The position numbers and the translations under genes were made by a program. The notes under the pieces are model-generated. The model made no database searches, was not told where the DNA came from, and saw only the letters and a program-made list of their open reading frames with translations. Positions 1 through 9,578 of a DNA stretch of 64,000 bases are shown here, in pieces. Source of the DNA: Pseudomonas mandelii. GTDB taxonomy: Bacteria > Pseudomonadota > Gammaproteobacteria > Pseudomonadales > Pseudomonadaceae. Position 1 is the stretch's first letter; every line of letters begins with the position of its first letter. The stretch spans positions 4,743,501 to 4,807,500 of the forward strand of contig NZ_LT629796.1 in NCBI RefSeq assembly GCF_900106065.1. The letters run 5' to 3'.

Positions 1-43
1 GGATGATTTTCAGATTAGTAATAATGGTAAAAGAATAGACCTT

Positions 44-2272
44 ATGCAGTTACCGTCAGTAGTCAGCACCCGGGATAAAGACAGAGACGAGATTGATCTG
101 CTCGGTTTATTAGGCACATTGATTGACCATAAATGGTTAATAGGTGCCATCACCGGGGCGTTCATGGTGACCGGTGCCGCGTATTCGATTTTATCGCCGC
201 CCGTGTATCTGGCGAACGCCCTGGTCCAGGTCGAGCCGAAAAAGAACGACATGCTGGGGTTCTCGGATATCAGCAGCATGCTCGGTGGACAATCACCGGC
301 GGCTACCGAGATCGGCATTATCAAGTCTCGTGCGGTTATCGGTAAAACGGTCGATGATCTGCATCTTGATATTGTGATTACGCCCAACACCTTTCCCGTT
401 ATCGGCGGCTTTCTTGCTCGGCGCTATAAAAGCAGCCCTGCGGAAAGTGTCTCGCTACCACGCTTTGGCATGAACAGTTATGCCTGGGGCGGCGAGCGCC
501 TTTATATCGAACAGCTCGATCTGCCGGCTGAACTGTTGGGCAAGAAATTGATGTTGGTCGCCGAAGAGCGCAATCGATTCAAGCTCTACGATGACAACGG
601 CGGTTTGTTGGCCGAAGGTGCCACAGGCGAAGCCATCGCACAGGAGGGTGTCGAAGTCCTTATCGCGAGCATGGCCGCGAATCCGGGCACTAAATTCGAA
701 GTCGTGCGCAATCCACGCATTGTCACCATTCAGAATTACCAGGACGCCCTCGATGTATCCGAGCAAGGTAAAGAGTCGGGCATTATAAGTCTGGCCCTGG
801 CCAGCACCGACTACACCTTGGCGGTGAAGATTCTCAACAAGATTTCAAGGCTTTATGTGCAGCAGAATGTGCAACGCACCTCTGCCGAGGCGGCCCAGAG
901 CCTTGAGTTCCTGCAGGCGCAACTCCCGCAAGTCAAAGACGATCTGGTCAAGGCCAGCAACGCGCTGAACAGCTATCAGACCCACGGAAATACAGTCAAC
1001 ATCTCCCTCGAAACCAAGTCTGTGCTGGAACAGATGGTGGTGCTGGATACGCGCATCTCGGATCTCAAACTCCAGCAAGCCGACATGGACCGAAAGTTCA
1101 CCCGGGAGCATCCGGCCTACCGCGCATTGATGGCGCAGATGGGGGATTTGAACAAACAGCGACAAGGGTTGGAAAAGAAAGTCCAAGGACTTCCGGCGAC
1201 ACAGCAGGAGCTGTTAAACCTGACCCGTGATGTGGAAGTGGCGACACAGATTTATACCCAGTTGCTGAACAAATCCCAGGAGCTGGACATTGTCAGGGCC
1301 GGGGCGGTCGGCAATGCGCGGCTGATTGATACGGCGGACGTCGACATCACCACCCCGGTCAAACCGCGCAAAGCCCTGATCGTATTGATTGCGACGTTGC
1401 TGGGTGGCTTTGTCGGTGTAGCGCTGGTGTTAGTGCGTAAATCGCTGAGCAGAGGACTCGAAGGGCCGGAAGCCATCGAGCAACTGGGGCTGCCGGTTTA
1501 TGCCTCCATTCCTTACAGCACCCTGCAACAAGAAGAAGATACTAAAAAAGTCAGACAGGGCGACGGAGCCAACAGCCAGTCTTTCTTATTGGCCCTGCGT
1601 AACCCCACGGACCTGTCCATCGAATCGATCCGCAGCTTGCGGACCTGTCTGCATTTTGCAGGGCTGGATGCCACCAACAACCGGATCATGATCTCCGGTC
1701 CGAGTCCCCAGGTAGGCAAGACGTTTGTCTCTTCCAACTTGGCCGCGGTCATCGCTCAAAGTGGGCAGACGGTCGTACTGATCGATGCCGATATGCGCAA
1801 AGGTCATCTGCACAAGACCTTGGCGACACCGATCAGCAATGGCTTGTCCGATCTGTTGACCAAGCGCTGCAGCATCGAGCAAGCGATCAATAAACTCGAA
1901 GTCGATAACCTGCATTTCATCAGTCGGGGACAAGTACCGCCCAACCCGTCCGAACTGTTGATGCATGCCAACTTCAGAGAACTCCTCGCTGAACTGAGTG
2001 AACTCTACGACGTGGTAATCATCGACACGCCACCTCTTCTGGCCGTGACAGATGCGGCCATCGTTGGACGTGAAGCCGCCATTAATCTGATCGTGACGCG
2101 CTTCGGCGTCAATCCGGCCAAAGAGATCGAATTGACGATTCGTCGGTTTGCTCAAAACGGCATCGAATTGAAAGGCGCGATTTTTAACGGTGTCGAGAAG
2201 CGAGCGTCCAGCTATTACGGTAATGGCAGTTATGGCTATTACAACTACGAGTACGCCTCTGACAAGTCGTAA
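44..2272 (+). CDS. Wzc-type polysaccharide tyrosine autokinase
   Basis: Inner-membrane co-polymerase and BY-kinase that controls chain length and export of the exopolysaccharide. The 742-residue protein has an N-terminal Wzz domain bounded by two membrane segments (about 31-53 and 440-464). The periplasmic part is rich in coiled coil. The cytoplasmic kinase has Walker A GPSPQVGKT near 552, Walker A' VVLIDADMR near 577 and Walker B VVIIDTPP near 656. The last 20 residues carry seven tyrosines, the autophosphorylation cluster. It heads the visible forward operon. The reading frame stays open upstream to the window edge; ATG 44 gives a normal family length, but an earlier start outside the window cannot be excluded. 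No matching low-molecular-weight phosphatase gene is visible. Confidence 0.93.
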   Translation: MQLPSVVSTRDKDRDEIDLLGLLGTLIDHKWLIGAITGAFMVTGAAYSILSPPVYLANALVQVEPKKNDMLGFSDISSMLGGQSPAATEIGIIKSRAVIGKTVDDLHLDIVITPNTFPVIGGFLARRYKSSPAESVSLPRFGMNSYAWGGERLYIEQLDLPAELLGKKLMLVAEERNRFKLYDDNGGLLAEGATGEAIAQEGVEVLIASMAANPGTKFEVVRNPRIVTIQNYQDALDVSEQGKESGIISLALASTDYTLAVKILNKISRLYVQQNVQRTSAEAAQSLEFLQAQLPQVKDDLVKASNALNSYQTHGNTVNISLETKSVLEQMVVLDTRISDLKLQQADMDRKFTREHPAYRALMAQMGDLNKQRQGLEKKVQGLPATQQELLNLTRDVEVATQIYTQLLNKSQELDIVRAGAVGNARLIDTADVDITTPVKPRKALIVLIATLLGGFVGVALVLVRKSLSRGLEGPEAIEQLGLPVYASIPYSTLQQEEDTKKVRQGDGANSQSFLLALRNPTDLSIESIRSLRTCLHFAGLDATNNRIMISGPSPQVGKTFVSSNLAAVIAQSGQTVVLIDADMRKGHLHKTLATPISNGLSDLLTKRCSIEQAINKLEVDNLHFISRGQVPPNPSELLMHANFRELLAELSELYDVVIIDTPPLLAVTDAAIVGREAAINLIVTRFGVNPAKEIELTIRRFAQNGIELKGAIFNGVEKRASSYYGNGSYGYYNYEYASDKS

Positions 2273-2368
2273 ATGCGGGTTCTATTTGCCAGGTCATGGA
2301 CTGAGAGTGGACTCACCATTCTCCGGTCCCTGTCGCCTTGCGACTACGATAATGGAGTTGGGTGAACT

Positions 2369-3451
2369 GTGAAAAAAATACTACATGTGGCGGAAACGAT
2401 TAAAGGTGGCGTTGCGACGGTCATCCGGACGATATCAACCCCTCCCAAGGGCGACGCCCAGCAGTATGAACTGGTGTATTTGATTCCGTTCGACCAGAAG
2501 AAAGAACTGCATGGCATTGATGAAAAAGACATCAGGACCTTCTCCCGAAACAAGAGAGATGTCGTCTCCCTGCTGCGCTTTGCCTGGCAACTCATTCGAG
2601 TGATCTTCAAGGAAAAACCGGATGTCGTGCACTTGCACAGCACGTTTTCCGGGGTCATTGGCCGATGTGTGTGTTTAATCTTGCGGCCTTGGCGGTCTCC
2701 GAAAATCATCTACTGCCCGCATGCGTTTTCGTTCTTGATGGAAAGTTCTCCTGCCAAACAGAAAGTGTATTCTCTGATTGAGCGGCTTTTGCAAAAAGTC
2801 ACGGATGTCATTATCTGTGTCAGCCAGTATGAACTGGATAAAGCGGCCTCGTTTGGTATCGACCGCCGCCGTATGAAACTGATCTACAACGGCATTCATT
2901 ATAAAAACGATGAGAGCCTGTCCAGTCAGTGCACGGATATTCAACTTTTATTTGTGGGTCGACTGGACTATCAGAAGGGCTTTGATGTCTTGCTCAAGGC
3001 ATTCACGGAAGTTGAGCGCACCGACTTGAAACTGACTGTGGTTGGCAGTGCGGTGAATGAGGAACCGGTAGAGTGCCCCGTCATTGACGCTGTTGAATAC
3101 CTGCCTTGGGTGACCCCGGCCGAAGTCAATGCCCTCTATAAAACCGCCGATGCCCTGATTGTCCCCAGCCGCTGGGAAGGTTTTGCCATGGTTCCCCTTG
3201 AGGGCATGGCCATGGGCGTGCCCGTTATTGCCAGTGACTGCACTTCGCTCCCTGAACTGGTCACGCACAACGTCACGGGCTACATATTTTCGACGGGCGA
3301 TCACCAGGCGCTCAGTAACATCTTAGTGAACATCAAGAAACAGAAGTTGCTGGAACTCGGCACCGAAAGCCGCAAGCGGGTGCGCGAACGGTTCAGCGCA
3401 ACGCTGATGATCCAGAAAACCTATGACGTGTATTCCGCTCAAACTTATTAA
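2369..3451 (+). CDS. Glycosyltransferase family 4
   Basis: Predicted cytosolic GT-B fold retaining glycosyltransferase that adds one sugar to the lipid-linked repeat unit. The GTG start at 2369 opens with KKILHVAETIKGGVATVIR, the usual Gly-rich N-terminal loop of GT4 enzymes. The C-terminal half has the diagnostic E-x7-E motif (EGFAMVPLE, about residues 270-278) followed by GVPVIASDCTSLPELV, the nucleotide-sugar binding region. Length (360 aa) is typical. It lies 96 bp after the autokinase and 14 bp before the pyruvyltransferase-like gene. The donor and acceptor sugars cannot be told from sequence. Confidence 0.92.
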   Translation: MKKILHVAETIKGGVATVIRTISTPPKGDAQQYELVYLIPFDQKKELHGIDEKDIRTFSRNKRDVVSLLRFAWQLIRVIFKEKPDVVHLHSTFSGVIGRCVCLILRPWRSPKIIYCPHAFSFLMESSPAKQKVYSLIERLLQKVTDVIICVSQYELDKAASFGIDRRRMKLIYNGIHYKNDESLSSQCTDIQLLFVGRLDYQKGFDVLLKAFTEVERTDLKLTVVGSAVNEEPVECPVIDAVEYLPWVTPAEVNALYKTADALIVPSRWEGFAMVPLEGMAMGVPVIASDCTSLPELVTHNVTGYIFSTGDHQALSNILVNIKKQKLLELGTESRKRVRERFSATLMIQKTYDVYSAQTY

Positions 3452-3465
3452 GTAGATATCAAGAT

Positions 3466-4578
3466 ATGAACGTAACTATTTTGCATGGCTACAGTGCATC
3501 CAATTCCGGTGATGGCCTCCTGGTGGATTTGGCAATCGCCTTGGTGCTGCGAAACTTTGGTGCTGACACGTTAATCAATGTCGTTGCGTCAGACCCCCAA
3601 TCATTTAGTTACCTTCCCTATAAGCGGTATGACGCGCCGGTCATGGCGGCTAAAGGATTGGGACGCGTGAAGGAAGCGGTTTTCCTTAAACAGTCTTACG
3701 CGCCACTCGCCGACCTCTTGAGCACCAGCGATCTGATCGTCGGGGTGGGCGGTGGGTACATGCGGTCAAAGAGCGCCTTTGAACACATCAAGCTAAAACT
3801 GGGCCATGCCAAACAGCTCGAAACGGCGATCTTGAGTAAGGTGCCGTCGGTTTACCTGCCGCAAAGTATCGGCCCGTTCCACGGTGAAAGCAGCGCGATC
3901 GTAAAACACTACGCCAGTGCCGATGCGGTGTTTGTCCGTGACAACAGGTCGTCGGCCATTTTCCAATCCAATGAAAATGTCTATCGAGCGCCAGACCTGG
4001 CGGTCCAGGCGTTGGCGAAAAAGATTCTGGTGCAACCCAAGTTCACCCGCTGTGCGTCATCGCCGGCCGTGGTCTGCGTGGTTTTACGCAAGCCGCCGGA
4101 ATGGAGCAAAGAGAAAAAGATCGCCTACGTTGCCAACTTGAAGCTTCTTTTGAAGAGACTAAGGGCGAAAAGCAAAGTGGTCTGCGCTGTTCAAAGCGCC
4201 GTTCGTGGCAACGATGACGGGGCGTTCTATCGGGAACTTGGCATTACCGAGGATCTCTTGCCCTTGAAGGCGACCCTGTCCAAGTATCAGCCCGACCTGG
4301 TCATTTCCGTAAGGCTGCACGGAGCCATCGAGTCTCTGCTCGCCGGCGTGCCTGCGTTTCATATCAGCTATGAACGCAAAGGTTTTGGCGCCTATCAGGA
4401 TATGGGCGTGGAAGATTGGGTGATCAACGGCGGGGACATCAATGTCGACACCATCATCGACACTGTTTACGCGCCGAATGCGTTGTCCAGATTCGGTAAA
4501 AAACTGACGGACACCTGCAAAGAAATCGAAGCCAAAACGGAGCTGATGGACACGATCATCAAAGGGATTGTTCGATGA
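3466..4578 (+). CDS. Polysaccharide pyruvyl transferase family protein
   Basis: Member of the CsaB/WcaK/ExoV-like family, which moves a pyruvyl ketal from phosphoenolpyruvate onto a sugar and so adds negative charge to the polymer. Visible family marks are the N-terminal HGYSASNSGDGLLVD, VGVGGGYMRS, PQSIGPFHG, FVRDNRSS and the C-terminal RLHGAIESLLAGVPAF segment holding the conserved Arg-His. The 370-aa length is normal. Its last codons overlap the start of the flippase gene by 4 bp, so the two are probably translationally coupled. Pyruvylation itself is inferred; some members of the family lack proven activity. Confidence 0.88.
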   Translation: MNVTILHGYSASNSGDGLLVDLAIALVLRNFGADTLINVVASDPQSFSYLPYKRYDAPVMAAKGLGRVKEAVFLKQSYAPLADLLSTSDLIVGVGGGYMRSKSAFEHIKLKLGHAKQLETAILSKVPSVYLPQSIGPFHGESSAIVKHYASADAVFVRDNRSSAIFQSNENVYRAPDLAVQALAKKILVQPKFTRCASSPAVVCVVLRKPPEWSKEKKIAYVANLKLLLKRLRAKSKVVCAVQSAVRGNDDGAFYRELGITEDLLPLKATLSKYQPDLVISVRLHGAIESLLAGVPAFHISYERKGFGAYQDMGVEDWVINGGDINVDTIIDTVYAPNALSRFGKKLTDTCKEIEAKTELMDTIIKGIVR

Positions 4579-5795
4579 TATTTCGGCTGTTGCTACGCGG
4601 AGGTGCTTTAGGCGCAAAGTTCTTGCTGGTGTTGGCCATCACGCATTACCTGGGTTATGAGGCTTTGGGTTTCTACGGGGTGGTGGTGGCCGCTTCATTG
4701 ATTGCTTCCAAGTTTTACAGCGTCGGATTCAGTTCTGAAATCAACCGGCTGATCAGCGTGGGGGGCAGTACGAAGCTTGTCGTTGATAAGGTACTGATTC
4801 TGTACCTGGCCGTTGGTTTGTTGTTATCGGTGGTCACGGTCGCGCTCTACTCACTGTTCAGTGATGTTGAGGCGAGTGCCGCGTTGATCGCGTGCGTCAC
4901 GCTGTTGCTGCTCACCGAGCATCTGTCCTTCGAAATAAACTCGTTTGTCTTTTCCGCACAAAAGGCCAACTGGGGCGCGTTGTTGTTTTTCATCAAGACC
5001 GGCCTCTGGGCGCTCCTTGCCGTGGGCGGACTGATGACCGGCGTAGTGTCCACCATCGCCAATGTGCTTTGGTTATGGGTGGCCACCAACCTGTTGGTCA
5101 TCGTGGCCGGTTACTTCATTGTGGTTGACGTACATAAGGGCCGGGGCGTCAGTGCAGTCACCACGGTTTCGGTCTGGAGAGCAGGGTTGCCCTTTTATCT
5201 GGGAGGCGGGCTGATCGCATTAAGTCAGTACGCTGAACGTTTTCTGATTCTGGACATTGAACCGTATGCCAGCCTCGGCAAATACGTTTACTCCTGGTCT
5301 GCCGCCAACACGTTGCAAGCACTGTCCTACGCTGTTGTTGCGGTGGTGGGCATTCCCGTGCTCGCCAAGCGTTATAAAAATAGCCAGCAGGCGCTGACGG
5401 TCCGGCAATTGTTCGTTAATCAATGGGTGCTGCGCTCCCTGATGGTTTCCTGCGCGGTGGCTGTGCTGATTTATGCTTTCTTCAATATCTTGCTCGATTA
5501 TGTGGACGCAGCAGTCCCGCGTCCGGATAACCGGATTTTAGCGATTCTGATTTTCTCTTTTGCCCTGCGCGCCGTCGGCGATATCGTCTGGGGCGGTCTT
5601 ATTGCCTCGAAGAACAGTCGGGTTTCGTTAGCCAGTGCAGCGATCTGTTTGGCGGTTTCACTGCCCGTCAGCTATGTGCTCATCAAGCACTACTCAATTT
5701 ATGGCGCGGCGTGGGGCAATGTCTTTTCGATCACGGTGCAGTTGGCCGTCATTGCTTTGCTGACCAGGTTTGCCCGGTCAAAGGGGGCCTGGTAA
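4575..5795 (+). CDS. Wzx-type oligosaccharide flippase
   Basis: Integral membrane protein of 406 aa with about twelve hydrophobic segments, matching the polysaccharide-biosynthesis (RfbX/Wzx, MATE-like) family that flips undecaprenyl-diphosphate-linked repeat units to the periplasm. The N-terminal LLRGGALGAKFLLVLAITHYLG is the usual first helix. The ATG overlaps the previous gene (ATGA). The stop overlaps the next start (TAATG), so this stretch reads as one tightly coupled operon. Presence of a flippase together with the Wzc kinase points to a Wzx/Wzy-dependent pathway. Confidence 0.87.
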   Translation: MIFRLLLRGGALGAKFLLVLAITHYLGYEALGFYGVVVAASLIASKFYSVGFSSEINRLISVGGSTKLVVDKVLILYLAVGLLLSVVTVALYSLFSDVEASAALIACVTLLLLTEHLSFEINSFVFSAQKANWGALLFFIKTGLWALLAVGGLMTGVVSTIANVLWLWVATNLLVIVAGYFIVVDVHKGRGVSAVTTVSVWRAGLPFYLGGGLIALSQYAERFLILDIEPYASLGKYVYSWSAANTLQALSYAVVAVVGIPVLAKRYKNSQQALTVRQLFVNQWVLRSLMVSCAVAVLIYAFFNILLDYVDAAVPRPDNRILAILIFSFALRAVGDIVWGGLIASKNSRVSLASAAICLAVSLPVSYVLIKHYSIYGAAWGNVFSITVQLAVIALLTRFARSKGAW

Positions 5796-6898
5796 TGGCC
5801 ATCTCGCTACCGTCCATAGAGTTTCGCGGAAGAAAACTCGATTCACCCATTTCATTCCTGATTCTGCTGTGTGGTCTTTTTCTGTCTATTGCGATGCCGC
5901 TGCTGATGCACCGCGATCCTGGCCCGGATGCGATGACCTTGTGGACGTCATACGTTCGTTCAGACAACTGCAATTTCTGGAATCCGTTTTCACCAGACCG
6001 GTCCTCTTATGAGTGCTCCGCTTACCTGCTGCGTCCCACCGGTATCAACCTGACCAATGCGTGGGCCTACGGGATGTTGTGCAACCTGTTTCTCACCTCT
6101 ATCCCGATCTTCATCTTCAAAAGAATACCGATAACGATCTTCCTGACCTTGTGCCTGTGGGGGGTAGTCAGGTCGTTTTTTCTCGATAACCTGACCAAGG
6201 AAATCATTGTCTCGGTGGCGGTGATCGCCATTCTGTTTTTCTCCTTTTCGAAACGCTACCGCGCGGGTTTTTTCCTCTCGGCGCTGTTTTACGGTGTGCT
6301 GATCCGGCCCTACTGGATATTGTTTTCGCTGGTCTGGGTCGGTGTGTGCGTGATGAAGAAGCATGTATCGCGTTTCAGCTTTTTCGTGATGTTGTTCATG
6401 TTCTACCTGGTGATCGCGACGGCCATTCAGTTGCTGGTCGGCTATTCGGTTTCATCCATTCGCGCCAGTAACAATGAACAGCGGACTTTGGGTGAAGAAG
6501 GTTCGAAGTCATTGATCGTTTCATGGATTAACGGCGGAGATTTCGTGTCCCAGGCAGTGGACTCGATGAGCATCTTTTTCAGGCTGTCTTTCCCGGTGGA
6601 GTTGATCCTGCTCTCCGGCCTGGGGCAGATCATATTCGTCGTCCTGATGATGATGACCTCGTTACTGATGTTCAAAATGATGACGTCGAGTCACTACAAG
6701 GGCTCAACCATCGAGCCGAAAGTCAAAGAGCTGATTGCGATCCCTCTGTCCTTTTTATTGGTGCAGGGGTTGTTCGAGCCTGACTTCGGCTCGTTTGCCC
6801 GACATTTCTCCATGGTGGTTCCGGTGCTGTTTCTGGGGCTGGGATTGCAGCTGCGCTCAAAGAAACCCGAGTCGGTTGAATCGAGCGTTCAGCGCTGA
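5795..6898 (+). CDS. Multi-span membrane protein, possible Wzy-like polymerase
   Basis: A 367-aa polytopic membrane protein with roughly ten hydrophobic segments and no conserved motif I can name. The start chosen is the ATG in TAATG at 5795, overlapping the flippase stop by one base; an in-frame start further upstream would lie inside the flippase gene. A large central loop (about residues 210-250, RASNNEQRTLGEEG) precedes the last helices, as in many Wzy polymerases. Its place between flippase and acyltransferase in a Wzx/Wzc operon supports a polymerase role. Wzy proteins are too variable for this to be more than inference. Confidence 0.7.
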   Translation: MAISLPSIEFRGRKLDSPISFLILLCGLFLSIAMPLLMHRDPGPDAMTLWTSYVRSDNCNFWNPFSPDRSSYECSAYLLRPTGINLTNAWAYGMLCNLFLTSIPIFIFKRIPITIFLTLCLWGVVRSFFLDNLTKEIIVSVAVIAILFFSFSKRYRAGFFLSALFYGVLIRPYWILFSLVWVGVCVMKKHVSRFSFFVMLFMFYLVIATAIQLLVGYSVSSIRASNNEQRTLGEEGSKSLIVSWINGGDFVSQAVDSMSIFFRLSFPVELILLSGLGQIIFVVLMMMTSLLMFKMMTSSHYKGSTIEPKVKELIAIPLSFLLVQGLFEPDFGSFARHFSMVVPVLFLGLGLQLRSKKPESVESSVQR

Positions 6899-6910
6899 GG
6901 TTTGTGGTCT

Positions 6911-7948
6911 ATGCAAAGCAAGAAAAAATCGTTGGAAATAGAAACGCTCAGAGGTCTGGCATGCCTGCTGCTGGTGCTCTATCACGTGATAGGTCCGCTG
7001 GGCGGCGGACTGAAAATCGACCTGGGGTCACCTTTTCGGGTGTTGGCGGATTCGATGGTGTACGTCAGGATGCCGCTGTTCACCTTCATATCGGGCTACA
7101 TCTATTCGATATACAAGATCAGAGGCAATGACTTCTCCGCTTACTGCGTTGGCAAGGTGAGACGGTTGATCGTGCCGTTGTTTTTTGTCGGTATTCCATT
7201 TTCGGTGCTGCAGGTTGTAGGGCCTGGCGTTAACAAGGAGGTCGGGTTAATCGACGCCTTGTTGTCGTTCTACATACCGGTTAACCATTTCTGGTTTTTG
7301 CAGGCCGTCTTCATCATCTTTGTGTTTGTCGGTTTTCTGCAGTGGCGCGGTCTGTTGCAGACGGCGACGCGGCTGTATCTGCTGTTCTTGTTTTCGGCGC
7401 TGGTTTTCTTGTTGCCGCCTTTTTCGGTTGACGCGTTTGGCATCAATGGCGCGGTCTATTTGCTGCCGTTTTTCGTGACAGGGATGATTTGCCACGAAAA
7501 GGTCAGTGCCTTGAAGCAATCGCTGAAAGTGATCGGGCCGGTCGTGTTCGTCTTGATATCGGCTGTGCTGCTGTATGTCGCCGCCGTGGATCGCGAACTC
7601 ATTGTCGATCGTAGAAGCGTTGTCGGTTTGCTCGTTGGCTGTATGTCCTGTGTCGCGCTACTGTCGACTGACATGCGCTCTAAAGCCCTGATCTGGCTGG
7701 GTGGATATTCTTACGCCATTTTCCTTTTTCACGTGCTGTTTGCTGCCAGTTCGCGGTTTGCCTTGGGTCGTTTGGGCGTCACGGACGACAGCGTTCTGGT
7801 CGCAGGCGGCGTGCTGTGCGGATTGTTGGGGCCCGTGCTGTTGTCGAACATTTTTAGCCGCTTCACCCTGACTTCCATTCTGTTCCTGGGCGAGCGAGTT
7901 ACCCGCAAAAAGACTCCAGCGGTCGGGTTGAAGGTGCCTCAATCCTGA
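6911..7948 (+). CDS. Acyltransferase 3 (OafA/ExoZ-like) membrane protein
   Basis: Predicted inner-membrane O-acyltransferase that decorates the polysaccharide, typically with acetyl groups. The protein opens with LEIETLRGLACLLLVLYHV, the family's signature with the catalytic His in LYH, followed by MPLFTFISGYIYS and about ten membrane helices. I prefer ATG 6911 because it sits at a workable distance from GCTGAGG. A TTG at 6902 would lie too close to it. The next gene encodes an SGNH hydrolase, a domain often paired or fused with this family in O-acetylation systems. Confidence 0.87.
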   Translation: MQSKKKSLEIETLRGLACLLLVLYHVIGPLGGGLKIDLGSPFRVLADSMVYVRMPLFTFISGYIYSIYKIRGNDFSAYCVGKVRRLIVPLFFVGIPFSVLQVVGPGVNKEVGLIDALLSFYIPVNHFWFLQAVFIIFVFVGFLQWRGLLQTATRLYLLFLFSALVFLLPPFSVDAFGINGAVYLLPFFVTGMICHEKVSALKQSLKVIGPVVFVLISAVLLYVAAVDRELIVDRRSVVGLLVGCMSCVALLSTDMRSKALIWLGGYSYAIFLFHVLFAASSRFALGRLGVTDDSVLVAGGVLCGLLGPVLLSNIFSRFTLTSILFLGERVTRKKTPAVGLKVPQS

Positions 7949-7987
7949 GTGCCCATTCAGCCGGCTTACTGATAGAGGAATGAGCCA

Positions 7988-9139
7988 GTGGTAGATGTCG
8001 ATGATGTGCGCCCCGTTCCTGCTCCGGTTGTCGAAGTGAGAAGTTCACGCGATCGGCTTGCTGCAATGACCAAGGGTAAAGCGGGGGAGGTGCTGGCCAT
8101 CTCGGTAATTGGCGACAGTTACAGCGCGGGGCAGGATTTTTATCTCAATGCCCTCACTCAGCACTTGGCGAAAGATTTTGGTTTCGCCGGGCCTGGTTAT
8201 GTCGGGTTCAATCACGGTGCCGCGCTCGGCGGTACGAATTTCAAATACACCCGCAGCAGCAAGAAGTACTTCGGTGGAGATTGGGACGTTTCCAGTCTTG
8301 GCCAGGCGAGTCCGGACAGCCGCACCGTAACCGGGCAGGCGGGCGCTTTTCTTGAAGTGGATTCCAAAGAAACGGCATCCATCAATACAGCCATTACCGA
8401 CGCCAAGTTGCTCTACCTGGGCAATGGAAAAACCAGTGAGATGCGCTATCGGTGGACACCTTCAGACACCTGGCAGCCTTTGACGTTGGCCGGTTCCGGG
8501 GTTCAGGAAGTGCAACTCAGTATCCCCGCCAATGCTGAATGGTCGTTAAAGCTCGAAGTTGTGAAAGGTGCGCCGACGTTGTTTGGTCTGTGGCTGGCCA
8601 ATAATCAGGGCGGCGTCAGGGTCTCCAAACTCGCTGCTTCCGGTGGCGCCTCAGGTGACTTTTATAAAAACGACCGTCTATGGCAAACCCAATGGAAGGC
8701 CATCGTTTCCAAGATACCGGCGGACGTTTACCTGATCATGTTAGGCGGTAATGACCAGGGATTTGGCGTCAAGCCCAACGACTATCTGGAGAACATGAAA
8801 GGGTTGGTGCGGATGATTCGCGAAGTTCATCCGGCGGCGAGCATCAACGTGATCTTGCGTCAGGACACAACGCGCTCCAGTGCGTATCCGATGTCGGAGT
8901 ACGCCCAGGTGCTTGAGCCTTGGGCGCGTTCGGAGCACATCGTGTATTCGAGTTTGCAGTGCACGTTCGGTCCCGACTTCAAGCGCTACGCCAATGACGG
9001 GCCGACGCCCATGATCGGTCCGGACAAAATCCACCCTATCCCGGGTTCGGGCGGTCGGCTTATTGCCGATTACGTGTATCGCCTGATTGTCGGAGGGGGC
9101 GGTGAGTCGCCGGGCCAGTGTGGTTCCGCTTTGAAATAA
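7988..9139 (+). CDS. SGNH/GDSL-type hydrolase
   Basis: SGNH-fold esterase or acetyltransferase-like protein of 383 aa. Block I is ISVIGDSYSAGQD with the catalytic Ser, block III is MLGGNDQGFG with Gly-Asn, and block V is DKIHPIPGSGG with the Asp-x-x-His pair. No convincing signal peptide is visible from the GTG start at 7988, though an extra N-terminal region of about 35 residues precedes block I. It follows the acyltransferase-3 gene by 39 bp, so it may add or remove acetyl groups on the same polymer. The exact activity is not deducible. Confidence 0.82.
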   Translation: MVDVDDVRPVPAPVVEVRSSRDRLAAMTKGKAGEVLAISVIGDSYSAGQDFYLNALTQHLAKDFGFAGPGYVGFNHGAALGGTNFKYTRSSKKYFGGDWDVSSLGQASPDSRTVTGQAGAFLEVDSKETASINTAITDAKLLYLGNGKTSEMRYRWTPSDTWQPLTLAGSGVQEVQLSIPANAEWSLKLEVVKGAPTLFGLWLANNQGGVRVSKLAASGGASGDFYKNDRLWQTQWKAIVSKIPADVYLIMLGGNDQGFGVKPNDYLENMKGLVRMIREVHPAASINVILRQDTTRSSAYPMSEYAQVLEPWARSEHIVYSSLQCTFGPDFKRYANDGPTPMIGPDKIHPIPGSGGRLIADYVYRLIVGGGGESPGQCGSALK

Positions 9140-9143
9140 TCAT

Positions 9144-9551
9144 TCACCGTTCAAAGCGTTCCAGATGGCTCAGCAGCTCTGCGGTTTTCACAGGCATCAA
9201 GTCAGGATCACATCGCGTTTCAATATTGATAACAATTGCCGGGTCGCTATAGCGCACGCGAACCCGGAATCGCCAATCATTGAAAATCACTTTAAGCCCG
9301 TCGCTTTCATCGATATCCAGGGACTGGTGGGCGTACAGATTTTTCAGATGGTTCAAGAGTGCAAAAGGGTCCCTGACCGGGCGATGGATATCGCCCGAAG
9401 AGGGGAACACCCCGATGCGCTCAACCAACAAGGCTGTGCCAAACCAGGCCGCCGAAGTGGAGGATAAAGACGGGGTTTTTGACAGCCAGGCCATCACCCC
9501 GACGTTGCCCGCTTTCTGTTCGATGTCTACCGAGCGTTTTGCAGTGGTCAT
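9144..9551 (-). CDS. Standalone phosphohexomutase C-terminal domain-like protein
   Basis: Small 135-aa protein matching only domain 4 of alpha-D-phosphohexomutases such as phosphomannomutase. The segment DGLKVIFNDWRFRVRVRYSD and the following VINIETRCDPDLMPVKTAELLSHL align by eye with the family's C-terminal block. The usual phosphate-binding RxSNTEP loop is altered to RVRYSDP. The phosphoserine and metal-binding domains are absent, so it cannot be a complete mutase. It lies 27 bp downstream of galU on the same strand and is probably cotranscribed. It may be a sugar-phosphate binding or regulatory remnant; that role is inference. Confidence 0.72.
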   Translation of the reverse strand: MTTAKRSVDIEQKAGNVGVMAWLSKTPSLSSTSAAWFGTALLVERIGVFPSSGDIHRPVRDPFALLNHLKNLYAHQSLDIDESDGLKVIFNDWRFRVRVRYSDPAIVINIETRCDPDLMPVKTAELLSHLERFER

Positions 9552-9578
9552 AGTGGCTTGCCTGGATGAGTGAGTGGG

